Shown here piece after piece: positions 1-15,958 of a DNA stretch of 64,000 bases. The stretch covers positions 2,757,761 through 2,821,760 of the forward strand of contig JAXBDG010000006.1 in the NCBI GenBank assembly GCA_036320915.1. The letters run 5' to 3'. The first letter of the stretch is position 1. Each line of letters begins with the position of its first letter. The position numbers and the translations under genes were made by a program. A model generated the notes under the pieces. It was given only the letters and a program-made list of their open reading frames with translations, had not been told where the DNA came from and searched no databases. The DNA is from Linnemannia elongata. Taxonomy: Eukaryota > Mortierellomycota > Mortierellomycetes > Mortierellales > Mortierellaceae.

Positions 1-54
1 CAAAGTGTCGCACTCGTGCGTTGTGATCTAGCACAAAATGGTGAAGAGTAGTAC

Positions 55-883
55 CTGCAAGATCTCCTTTAGACAAAGAGCCATGGCAAGTTGAAACTGG
101 GCATTCCGCGACGACTCAATTGATCCGATCCCGTAGCAAATCATGTCGACAATGTCACTTCTGGAGAAATCATCATCAGCAGGGGTATCAGCTGTGGTTG
201 TGTCTGATTGAGTGGGATCGTCTTCCTGTGATTGCTCGACTAATAATCCCTTATCCTGACTGCTCTTTGACTCCAAATGGGTTGCAGTATCGTTGAATGT
301 CAATGACGATCGTCGCTGGGTATCCTTGTGAGTGGATGGTTGCTGTTGCTTCTTGCAAGGCGGACACAACGTCAATTGAACCAGATCTACAAAGGAATTG
401 AGTGATATGGATCCAGAGTCATTAACCAAGTCAAGATAATAAGTCCTATGATTCTACAGGCGAAAGAAGAGCAAGCGCCGTTGTTGTACCTTGGAAGGCT
501 GTGTAGAATTTTGATTGCTTGAGAGTCATGACTCTGTCGTCCATCAAACGTTGACCCCATTCCAGTGTCCGTTCCTCCTGATCGACGCCTCTGGAACCCA
601 TCATCTTGGCGCGCTGGCTGTTTTTCTTGATCTTCCCTGGTTTCCTGTTGGACCCCCAACCAGGAAGGCTGGTCTCTTTGGGCTCCTCCGATATGGTCCT
701 CGACGAGAGAGAGGTAGCTGGTGGAGGTGGAGTTGTGGTAGTTGTTGTGACTGAAGCACCGTTCTGTCGTCTGCCGTTCTTCTTTCGACTGACGAATGTA
801 AACACTTCTTCTTCTTCCTGCACAACAGGGGTGCCAGTGGTAAGTCCCATGTCTGAGTACAGTTCCTTGTCCTTGATGTCCAT
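55..883 (-). CDS. SRR1-domain protein, 3' part beyond the left edge
   Basis: Two exons are visible: 883-490 and 386-55, with an intron at 489-387 (GTACAA...TTTGTAG) that keeps the frame. Exon 2 ends at a CAG|GTACTA donor, so at least one more exon lies left of the window. The first part is rich in Thr, Pro and charged residues. The diagnostic stretch is CYGIGSIESSRNAQFQLA near the end of exon 2, which is the core of the SRR1 domain (plant SENSITIVITY TO RED LIGHT REDUCED 1, yeast Ber1, metazoan SRR1-like). The biochemical function of the family is poorly known; links to circadian and light responses, heme regulation and microtubules have been reported. The start was set at the ATG at 883 because the longer frame only adds a GTG. 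The gene is divergent from INTS4, 231 bp away. Confidence 0.75.
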
Positions 884-1001
884 GCGTTGCACTTTGAGTG
901 GGAGTGATGTTGATCTTTCCCACCTTCAACGCCCATAGCAAATTATTGCTTCCTCGAAATAAGAAACGGTCAAAAGTGAAAAAGCCACCAAGCTGGAAAC
1001 G

Positions 1002-1009
1002 TATAAAAG
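1002..1009 (+). promoter_or_regulatory. TATA box, INTS4 promoter
   Basis: TATAAAAG lies 106 bp upstream of the INTS4 start codon, inside the 231-bp gap shared with the divergent SRR1 gene. A pyrimidine-rich leader follows, consistent with a start site about 30 bp downstream. Direction and assignment are inferred from the motif and its spacing only. Confidence 0.5.
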
Positions 1010-1114
1010 GACCTAGCGCTCTTCCATTCCCTCTTGACATACCAAACCAACCAGACCAATTAACTCCCTCTGCATCACTCACATTCGAGTCCCCTCTTCC
1101 TTCCGCATCCACAC

Positions 1115-4100
1115 ATGAAGCGAACCAACCAGGACGACTCTCAGGATGCAACCGCTCGCGGGAAACAGGCAAGAACTCATGGCCAACCCGCTGGTGTCAC
1201 ATTAGGGTCGCATACTGTCGTCCAACCCGCGTCCGTCTTGGCCCTCCAACCCCACATAGACGGCGACGATATGAACGTCGACTCGGACCATGAGCTCGAT
1301 CACGAGGACGCTACCAGCATGGACGAGGATCTCGATCAAGATAGCGATCTGGAGGGCGAACTTACTAACCAGGTATATATTGTGTCCTATGTCAACGAAT
1401 ATCCTTCAGCGCCTTGCCAACTGCCTGAATTAACTCGTTTTGTCCTTTCCTACAACTTCTATAGGATTTGCTTAGGTCAGTGGAATCTCGCTCGGCGCGT
1501 ACCCGGACAAGAGTAAGCAGGATTTCTTATGGAACTGTACGCAAGAACCTGGCCATGTACACCCAATGAAACATCCTAACCATATTCAACGTTTGTCAAA
1601 CGATCATGTAGGCGCTCAAACTGCTTATCAATCGCCTCGCCGACCTCGCCAGCTCAGAACGGGAATCATTACTGAAAATCGCGCGGAAAAACGTGTACTC
1701 TGAGGGTGATAAGGGAGTCAAGGTATGGACATGTGCACACACACAAAACAAGGAATTGGATCGCGAAAAGCAAGCTGTTGACAAATGTATAACCGAATCC
1801 ATCCTCTCAACTCACCCTTAAACTTTTGCCACCAACATAGATCCTACTCATTCAAATCTTACAAAACGCCCTGGAGGCTACAACAGTTGACGGGAGAGGC
1901 GTTGTCGAGGACTTGCTCAACCAGGTTCGTTGATCGACTATTGCCATGGAACCATTTCCAACGTGTCGACATCTCATGTGATTATTTGATATAACCACTG
2001 TCTGACTGATTGCCTACTCTCCTTCATCATAGCTCCAAGCGGACTCAACAGAGGTTCGAGTTCAGGTGTACGATGCCATTGCCTATATCATCAAGGTATG
2101 TTAGACCGCGAATGAACTGCAGTCGCGCTATTTGTTCGCAAACACAGTCTTTTCCGCCAAGAATGTACCTAATCCGGTTTCATTCCCTAGATTGGCAGGT
2201 TACAAAGGAACAGCAACTCGGACATCAACACCATTAGGGCGCTTATCACCACCTCTATCGCAGAACTGAGCGACCGTCATCATAGAGTTCGATCCGCAGT
2301 GCTCCAACTCGTGTCACAGCTTGCTCCATTGCTCAGGACGTCCGATGTCCAGACAAATGCGTCTGAAGGCAAACAGGCAGGATATTCTCAACATGACATT
2401 CAAGTCATCATCAGCAACTACGTCACCGACCCAGAGCCTCGCGTCAGAAAGGTACGGAAATTTCATCTGCTATGGTGCCGCTAATATGATATGGATTCCT
2501 ACGTTTGAACCAGCTGCCGACTTTTAAGTTCTGTTGCAATCGATAGAATGCACTCAAGGCCCTGCTCGGACTGCATCGGGAGGGATTCAAGATTGGATTG
2601 GTCATGTACGATGTTGCCATCTTGGCCATCTTGGATGACTATCAAGAAGTCCGCATGGAGGGTCTCGACCTCATCTTGTAAGTGACATTTGTGCACGTAT
2701 TGCATAGGTACGAGCAACATGCCATATGCGGCAAGAGAAAGATGCCCTAACTTCGTATTCCCTCGATGACAATTCTCATTAGCATCTTGAGTCGTCTTTA
2801 CCCTGACCAGATTGTCCAGAATTCTAAGGAAGACATAGAACAAAGAACTCGACTCGCAGATGACGCCTTCGTCCGGATATGTGACATGGTGAATGATAGT
2901 TCCGTGGTGGTCCGCGCAAAGGTAACAATACCTCACGATACTTCAAGGATGAGTGATGTGGATGCACAAAAATAACACGTAAGAACTTACAAATTTTCCG
3001 ACCTGATATTATTTAGGCATGTACGCTTCTGGGACGATTCAGAAAGGTCAACTACATGTTTTTGTCGCAGACATTCAGTAAGCAAATCATGGCCCGCCTT
3101 AAAGTTGACCAGTCTGCAAGGAATATCGCATTGGGTCCAGCGCAAAAGCAAGCTCAAGTAAGTGAAAGAATCATTAGCAGGCCTCTCGTACGCTTGAAGG
3201 AGGCATGGTTTTAGAATAACAACTAACACTCCTCTATATTCTCACGTTTCACTATTGCTGATAGAGGGCGAAGTTGATTGCGACCCCAGAGGGAGATCAG
3301 GATGTCACAGCACAGCAAGTGCGTTTGCTTGATTCTGGCGCCTGCGGTGCTTTTGTTCATGGACTGGAAGACGAATACCAAGATGTCCGAAACGCAGCCA
3401 TAAGTAAGGCGCACTTTCATCTACTCGTGATAAGTATTGCGGACGTAGTACTGAAGTGCATGACAAAGATACTGACTACTCCAGTCTTCGCTATATAACT
3501 AGACTCGATTTGTGAGCTCTGTCTCCACAACCCAGGGTTTGCTGTCCTCGCTCTCGACTACCTAGTTGGTATGTAGCTTGCCCACGTTGCTCCTTTTACT
3601 CCCGTTAGTTGTCCATTTCGAGTTGCTTACATCGTTCTGATCACAATTACTTGATTTCTAGATATGTTCATGGACGAAATCGACTATGTGCGTTTGAATG
3701 CGTTGACGAGCTTATGCAAGATTGGAAACAGAGGACCCATCACCTTTGACACCGAGCAGCTGCAGATCGCCCTCGGAGTTCTAGAGGATGCCGATCGGGA
3801 CGTCAGAGAGGCTGCACATAGAATGCTTGAGTACGTATTTATGTCTGGGCGCTGTTGTATTATTCTGGCGCTGCATGCCTCAATTCAGTTTCTAACTGCT
3901 CCCTGTCTCTCGTTGGATTTTCATAGGGTTGTCACAATGTCGACAGAGGATGGAATGACATCATTCCTGGAAAGTATCGAGACGAATATGAGGCGGTTTC
4001 CAGAGGACCAGCTTTCGATCTACCAATGCTTGCGATCTGTCGGAAGACATCATGGCGTTTTTCTTGGTTTGTTCAGTTTACGCGCATCTAACAAGGACCT

Positions 4101-6386
4101 GCTTATGTTTCAAGCCATCGAGTTGTCTGTGTAACCTATTCTAATATTTTCATTTTCTTTGAACTATGCTGCATCTATTAGAGAACATGCTCAACTCCAT
4201 GCTCCAGCTAGACCCCACCTTCTTGGCCAAAGAGAAGAACATTGAAGAAATGACCTGTAAGTTACACTCATAACTGGTTTTTCTCGGCGATTTTAGCATG
4301 TTGGTGTTATCAGATCATAACGAATCTCACTCTCTTGTAATTTTCATAGACTGCGGGCACTTGGTTCTCTTGTTCAACGCTGCCACCACGAACCCAGCCA
4401 TTTTGAAGATGCTCCCAAAGTACACCTTCAAGCACTATACCTACCTCCGCGACGAGTACCTCAATTGCTTCCCTGAGCCATCAGTAAGTCACGAAGATGT
4501 TTATGTGCTCTCATAGAATATTCAACGCACATATTGACGGTATCACTAACGTTGACTCCCTTTACTAAATTTTAGGAGATCCCATGTCCAGGAACTCAGT
4601 CGTTGAGGGATCTCGCGGCGGCTCTTACAATGACAATCACAAATGATGGACCGGATGGCGCAGAGATGAATATGGACTCGATTACTAGCGCTCAGGATGG
4701 CGCGACCTCTGCTTATGCCACGACGATTGCAGCAATGCGCGTCCAGACGGAGGAGGATGCTGAGGCCTTCTATGAGAAGGCACTTCGAAATCTGGATCGC
4801 ATTCATGTCCTCCTTCGACAACAGACTTCTCCAAATCAATCACGGGCAAGGCCTGACTTGACCAAACGGCATCGGGAGGTACTTTTGCGCCAACTCTCAG
4901 CCTGTCAGCGTGACCTCGAATACATCGTGAGCGTGCATACCAAGCAAGGGAGGAACGCCGAGTTTGCAAGCATGTACCTGGAGTGTTGCCAGTTGCTGGT
5001 CCAGATCCAAGAGAGCTATGATTCACCGTCGTTTATCATGCTGGCGCCCATTTTATCAGCACAGCTGTTCCGCCTTTCGTACTATATGGATCATATTTTC
5101 TTAGGCCTTGATGCCACCGCCAAGATCTCGGTGGGATACTTTCGCATCCTGGCCAATTTGGTTTGGTTCTTTGGCATGGTACAAAAGAAGGCTGGTACTT
5201 CTGTATCTTCATCATCATCTTCGTCCTCGGCTGCTGGTCTTCGGGAGGACGGTTTGACACGTGAGTACTTGCAGTCGATGCTGCAACAGGCTATTAAGAG
5301 ATTGACAGATCTTCAGGCCCAAATGGACAGACCAGAGGTTGATATAGGCCGGACTCAGGGCTATCGTGTCATCCTGGGAGATCTCCGTGTTGCACTCCTT
5401 CGCGCCTTCAAATCGCCCTCCACGCTCGAAGTTGTTCGTCTCCTTTCCAACATCGTGGTACGTATCTGCACCGTTTACTTTTGTTTGTGAGTTGTTGACG
5501 GTATCTAAAAAACATTCAGCTATTGACTCCTCTTTTCATCTTTTGATTGACAATAAAATAGAAATTCAGGCCGATGGAGATTGATTTCAAGAACCTCGAT
5601 TTGCAGAGGATTAGTGCAGAGGTGACGCGACCCACCATAAACCGCGACCGGCCAACGGACATCCACCCTTCGTTCCCGTTCTTGGTCCCAGTCGAAGGTG
5701 TGATCCACCATGTCAGGGATACAACTGGCGTTGCGATTCAGGTAACATTCCCCAATGGCAATGTTCGTCACTATTACCCTCCGCCGGATCACTTTATCCC
5801 GGTTGAGGGTGGCGAGAGCAAAGACAAATCTGATGAAGTAGTGGTCAAGCGAGAAGCAGAAGATTCTACAGCCATGGATGGTGTTTTCTCAACAACAACA
5901 GGAGAGACTTTGTCCACCCCAACTACGTATCGACTTCGTACGTCGATCGAAATCTATCCCGAGGCTAGTTGGGGTACTTCCCCAGCAGAGTTGCGGATTA
6001 CGCTGTCGAGGTCGTTCCAGCCAGATCTGGTGGGGCATGACGAGTTTATCTGTCGGTTCGCAGAAGAGATTGCGACGGAGAAGCGGCAGCAGCAAGCGTT
6101 GCTCCAGAGAGGGATGTTGACGGATTCTAAAGGACAAAGTCAATCATCTTCTTCTTCTGCGGCTTCGAGTACGGCATCGTCAGCGTCTGCTGGTCTGTTG
6201 AGTCATCCAAGGGGCCTTTTGGCATTGGGAGGAAGCGGAGGGGGAGGTGGTCAGACGTCGTCGCGTCGTCTACGGTCTGCGGCGACTCCTGGTTCGGAGG
6301 CTCATGTCATGCAGAACCAGAGTACGTTGGAGATCTCCAAGAGTATCTCTTACTATGTCGCCCGACGCGCCATGTTCAACTCCTAG
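1115..6386 (+). CDS. INTS4: Integrator complex subunit 4 (HEAT-repeat protein), 17 exons
   Basis: Exons: 1115-1372, 1465-1512, 1612-1722, 1841-1924, 2033-2095, 2191-2451, 2547-2677, 2783-2921, 3017-3157, 3265-3403, 3503-3568, 3662-3830, 3927-4066, 4182-4256, 4350-4483, 4576-5457, 5562-6386. They join in frame to 1221 codons; human INTS4 is about 960 residues. An acidic N-terminus is followed by HEAT repeats. SGACGAFVHGLEDEY, FMDEIDYVRLNALTSLCKIG and VLEDADRDVREAAHRMLE (about residues 430-530) match INTS4 closely, as does the following segment ending in the RFPEDQLSIYQCLRSVG block. The C-terminal third holds Ser- and Gly-rich inserts. In animals INTS4 binds the INTS9-INTS11 endonuclease and forms the cleavage module that processes snRNA 3' ends and attenuates transcription. 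An AATAAA lies at 6443-6448. The very short exon 2 is the least certain. Confidence 0.88.
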
Positions 6387-6522
6387 GTGCCCCATTTGCC
6401 TTTTAAGGAGGACCATACTCACGATTGAAAAAAAAAAAAGTGAATAAAATCAAAAACAAGGGATGCTGTCTATGCCATTTGTGTACAAAGAATAACAAGG
6501 AATATTTATTACAAGTGGAAAG

Positions 6523-6524
<2 letters not shown>

Positions 6525-6558
<34 letters not shown>
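6525..6558. repeat. poly(A) tract, 34 nt
   Basis: An uninterrupted run of 34 A lies between the convergent 3' ends of INTS4 and muskelin, 34 bp past the muskelin stop codon. On the muskelin strand it reads as poly(T). It is one of about eight runs of 30 nt or more in this window. Confidence 0.95.
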
Positions 6559-6560
<2 letters not shown>

Positions 6561-6591
6561 TCTAAAGAGAATGGTTGAATCTACAAATCTT

Positions 6592-12290
<5,699 letters not shown>

Positions 12291-14005
12291 CTTTGTTGGA
12301 AGTGTCTCTGTGGGCTGCAGTGGTTGGTGAGTGACGGTCCTTTGCTGAAGGAGAGAACGAAAGTGAGAGAGAGAGAGAGAGTGAGAGTGAGAGGAACAGA
12401 GGTTGGTGGCAAAGGTGTCAGAGGAGAGCGTGAAAAAAGAAGAGAAGAGGAGAGAGAAGGAAGAGAAGACAGGAAGTGAGTGGAAGGAGAAGAGGTGCAG
12501 CGATTATGTTTCTATTGTATACATATATATTATGTGTAGTAGGATGCGGTGTAGCTGCGTCCCTTCCTGCAAGCCACAGCAAACAGTGGAAGCAAGGGAA
12601 AGAAGGAAGTAATAGATAAGAAAGAGAGGGGCGGGCAGAGTGAGGGTGAAGGAACTGAAAAGGAATGCGAGAAAGGTTAATGAAAAGGGAACGAATGAAT
12701 GCAATTAAGAAGCCTTTAGTGTGGAGAGGGGGCAAGCGAAAGTGAAAGAGGAAGTGGAGTGTGAGAAATGAGGGGCAAAGAGAGTGGGAGGGTGGAAGTG
12801 AGAGTGAGAGTGAGAGTGGGTAAATGGGTTGTATGTATGAATGTGTGTGTGTGATGAGGTGGAGTGGAATGGGAGGAGTGAGAGAGTGAGAGAGTGAGAG
12901 AGTGAGAGAGAAAGAGAGAAGGAAAAGGGAAAGGGCACAGGTGGCAAAAAAAAAAAAAAATCATTAGGGTATATACGGTAGGAATGAGACAACCACAACC
13001 CGTGGTAGGAGGAAGAAGGGCACAGGCATAAATGACAGTGTGGATCCGCATAACGCACTGGTGACATGATTCTCATTGAACACATTGACCCAACTAGCGC
13101 ACCCATACACCATTGCCATTAATTCCAATGGTCTCAATATCCACTCTGCTGGCGACATGGTTTATGTATGGATACATTTCCGGTGTTGTCTGCTCTCACG
13201 ACTCACTTTCTACTGCTCCTCAAACCCTTTTTTTTCCTTTTCTTTTGTGCCACACTGACAGAAATGCCATGCACCATGTCAACACTACATGTCCATGTGC
13301 ACTTGATTCTCCTCCTTTCCCCTTTATCTTCTCCCAACACTACCTTCAACCACACTCGCCCTCGTCCAATTCACCCCTAGAAAATCATTGCCCTCATTGC
13401 TCCAAACCTCAACTCTACAGAGTACAAACCCCTGGCAGAGATGTCTCCTCTTTTTGACATTAGAATCGTACTCAAGTACCAAAACAAACAAGGGTGACAT
13501 CCGCATCTTCGCCACTTCACTCAATTGCATTACCTAGAAAGAGTCTAGACTATTTTCGTTTTGCTGAATGTCCAATGCCGGAAAGAAAGAAAGAAAAAAA
13601 CACAACTACCACATTCTTAAAAAAAAGGTAAAAGCCAGGGACATATTTCTCCGTTGATCCTAAATATATTTATTCGATGGAACCTCAAAAAGAAAATAAG
13701 AATGCTTGAATGCTTTCCAGAGAAAACAAGCGCACTCATTTCACTTTAGAGTAATGCTTGAATATCGTTCACTCTTGCTATTGAGATAACGCCTATACCT
13801 CGTTGTATCAAAGGACGATCGATGAGACGCGTTCATTTTTTGCTGCAGTTTTTGTAAAAGTCAAAAGGCATCAACACTGTTAAAGGAAAATAGGCTAAGC
13901 TACTCAAAGTCTCTGAAAAACATTATTTCTACCGAGCTATCGGCTCTTCAACTACATCCAGCTTCTTAGTGATCATCAATTGGATGTAAGCAAGTTATCG
14001 TGAAA
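12291..14005. other. Intergenic region upstream of muskelin
   Basis: No supported gene. From 12360 to 12960 the plus strand is strongly GA-rich, with GAGA and AGTGAGAG microsatellites, a run of about 17 A at 12944-12960 and a CATATATATTATG stretch near 12525. Read from muskelin, this is a CT-rich leader/promoter. From 13560 onward the sequence is AT-rich and without recognisable signals, up to the LINE insertion. Confidence 0.6.
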
Positions 14006-14012
14006 AAACGCG

Positions 14013-14054
<42 letters not shown>

Positions 14055-14230
14055 TTTGCGATTTATTTCTCTAGTTAACAACTCCAGGAGGCATTCAAAG
14101 GAATAAAAAGGGCACTATCAAATGAACTCTCCCAGTAGCCATAGACCTAGTCGCTGTCCCTGAGTCCAAAGCTCGGCAGGCTCAGCGCAACAATCACTCG
14201 CCTTCTCAGGCTGGGACGGAAGGAAATAAA

Positions 14231-15034
14231 CTACTCGCACACCCTCATGAAGGGGATCCTCCCCATCCTCTCCATCAACGACAACCGCCTCCTTCTTAAT
14301 TGACTCTCTAACAAACGTGCATCTGCAGCGATGGGATCCAAAGACGGGCCCGGACAATGCCCATCCTCATGTGCGGCTAGCGAAGCGCCGCAGGGACAAA
14401 AACCAGCTCGGGTGATATAGCCATAACCGTTGCTCCAATCTCCTCGAGGGCCAGTGTACTTGGATGTCTTGTCTTTGGTAGTGATGCCTTGTGCCTGCTC
14501 CCATGCAATCGTCTCCGAACACCGAGGTTTCCAGATCAGCTCCGAGGCCTGTGCCTCCAGGTAGCCAACAAACTTGTGCAGGACCGTCTGTGCAATCGAC
14601 TTTGGGGACCGGAAGACTGACGACCACTCAAACAGCATGCTCTTGGGGGTGATGCCTCGCAGTAGGTCCGAGACGTGCCACTTTGGATCCAGGTCGCGAT
14701 CGGGGACCGGCAGGCCCCGATAAACCGATTGAGCGCCGCCGATAGAAGAAAATCCACGGACATGTTCCTCATCCGATGGACAGCGCCAAGGAACTGGCAT
14801 TGGGGGCAGTACTTGACGACCACTCGCCTCTGCTCTCTCGTGCTCTCGCCTCTTGGCCGCGTTGTAACTGTCTGTTGCCTTGATGCCCCACTCATCGATC
14901 TTGTCCATGGCCTCCCTCCAGATAGCGGTAGTAGTCTCTCTCTTTGCTGGGCAAGTCCACAAGTGCTCATTGTCCTCTTCCTCCTCCATGCAGACTCGGC
15001 AGATACAGTCAGGGTATAGATCTGGGTGGCGCGC
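14231..15034 (-). pseudogene. C-terminal fragment of LINE ORF2 protein (zinc knuckle plus C-terminal region)
   Basis: The frame stays open for about 268 codons and begins inside the truncation, with no start codon of its own. It starts ARHPDLYPDCICRVCMEEEE, then DNEHLWTCPAKRE. This gives C-x2-C...H-x4-C, the zinc finger found after the reverse transcriptase in many LINEs. A region follows with Trp-rich and Cys/Arg motifs (IWKPRCSETIAWEQ, GFCPCGASLA) and the end LMERMGRIPFMRVCE. Reverse transcriptase and endonuclease domains are missing. The intact frame suggests a fairly recent insertion. The LINE assignment rests on the zinc finger, poly(A) tail, truncation and flanking duplication. The clade cannot be named from this fragment. 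Confidence 0.75.
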
Positions 15035-15035
15035 C

Positions 15036-15325
15036 TTTTTTTTTTTTTTTTTTTTCGTACACAATTTTATTTCTCTGACAAACAGAACAAAGGAGGCATG
15101 TGGAAGTAAAAGGGACTACAGACCAAACTCTTCAGTGAACCATCCGTCAGTCACAGTCCGGTCCGGGACCTGGCTCTGCGCAACAATTGTCGCTGCTCTT
15201 CACAGCAATAACGGAAGAAAATAAAACTAGATACGAATGAAAGGGATTCTTCCCATCCTCTCCATCAATGTTAACCTCCTTCTTCCCAACAAGCTGTCTA
15301 ACAGCCGTTCATCAGCTGCTCGTGG
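15036..15325 (-). mobile_element. Second LINE copy (3' end only) nested in the first
   Basis: Element B is about 290 bp, in the same orientation as A. Its poly(A) tail is the 20-nt poly(T) at 15036-15055, preceded on its own strand by CAGAGAAATAAAAT. Codons 15319-15227 encode the ending ERLLDSLLGRRRLTLMERMG then RIPFIRI and a stop, homologous to the end of element A (ARLLESQLRRRRLSLMERMG...) but with about seven differences and a diverged 3' UTR. The 12-mer GGGTGGCGCGCC occurs at 15024-15035 and again at 15326-15337, exactly flanking B. This is a clean target-site duplication showing that B inserted into A. Confidence 0.8.
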
Positions 15326-15459
15326 GGGTGGCGCGCCATAAACGCGTCTTTTTTTTTTTTTTTTTTTTTTTTGAAAAAAACGCGCTTGAACACGTGACAC
15401 TTAGATGCATCTGAAATATGACTTTCTCAAAAATTTGGTAAGCAACAAGCGATTAGCAA

Positions 15460-15532
15460 GTTTGTATGGTGTAGTTGGTTATCACGTCTGTCTAACACAC
15501 AGACGGTCCTCGGTTCAAGTCCGAGTACAAAC
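15460..15532 (+). tRNA. tRNA-Val (anticodon AAC)
   Basis: A complete 73-nt cloverleaf without intron. The acceptor arm pairs GTTTGTA with TACAAAC. The D arm contains GTGTAGTTGGTTATCAC. The anticodon stem TCTGT/ACAGA encloses the 7-nt loop CTAACAC with anticodon AAC, which reads GTT/GTC (Val). The T arm is CTCGG-TTCAAGT-CCGAG, and GGTTCAAGTCC is a canonical B box. CCA is not encoded. A CTTTT pol III terminator follows at about 15532-15537. The nested LINEs end just upstream. Confidence 0.95.
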
Positions 15533-15711
15533 ACTTTTGCCTTTCCCGACTCGGGTATTTTTTTTTTTTTCTTCTTTTGCTCTTGTTTCCTTCACGGTTC
15601 TGAACCTGGAGGCGCATCTTTTTTTTTGTTCCTGTTGGTATTGTCGACCTTCGCCATAGATTGCACTCTAAAGTCTCAGCCTTCGCCTGCGGCAGGTTGA
15701 GAAGGAAGGGG

Positions 15712-15717
15712 TATAAA
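15712..15717 (+). promoter_or_regulatory. Possible TATA box for the DUF2828 gene
   Basis: TATAAA in the context GGGGTATAAACCAGG, 242 bp upstream of the DUF2828 start codon. The region between the tRNA and the gene (15533-15958) holds no other feature except short T tracts. The assignment is from motif and position only. Confidence 0.35.
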
Positions 15718-15958
15718 CCAGGTGAGCACTGAAGGAGTGTATGAAGGCGCGGTTTATTATTCATGCTAAACGCTATGACAATGTACGATAGGCCATCACA
15801 GCCGCGCCACCAGACCAGTCTAGTTCAGAGGTAGTGTGGGAGGAAAAAGTGCATAAATAACAATACCTCGAGTTACTCTTCGCGTTTTTTTCTTTCTTGC
15901 ACCAACACTCATACTTTTCCTTCGCTCTCACACTCACTCTCAACGCAATCTTACGACT

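Larger units (their letters stand above)
14006..15348 (-). mobile_element. Non-LTR (LINE) retrotransposon, 5'-truncated, interrupted by a second LINE
   Basis: Element A lies on the minus strand. Its 3' end is a 39-nt poly(T) on the plus strand (14015-14053), that is, a poly(A) tail preceded on its own strand by AGAGAAATAAAT. Its body carries the C-terminal part of a LINE protein (14231-15034). Its 5' end is truncated near 15338. The 9-mer AAACGCGTC flanks it at 14006-14014 and 15340-15348 and looks like a target-site duplication. Element B splits it at 15036-15325. The outer flank (15349-15372) is another 24-nt poly(T), possibly the tail of a third event or part of the target. The unit ends about 90-120 bp upstream of a tRNA-Val gene. 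Confidence 0.8.

Noticed and set aside
12360..12960. GA-rich repeats as a possible satellite like that at 62-64 kb
   Set aside because: The units are simple GA and AGTGAGAG microsatellites without the 19-20-bp period. Better explained as the leader of muskelin.
12964..13158. Minus-strand frame MSPAEWILRPLELMAMVYGC...
   Set aside because: Short, no splice partner, no recognised motif, and it runs into low-complexity sequence.
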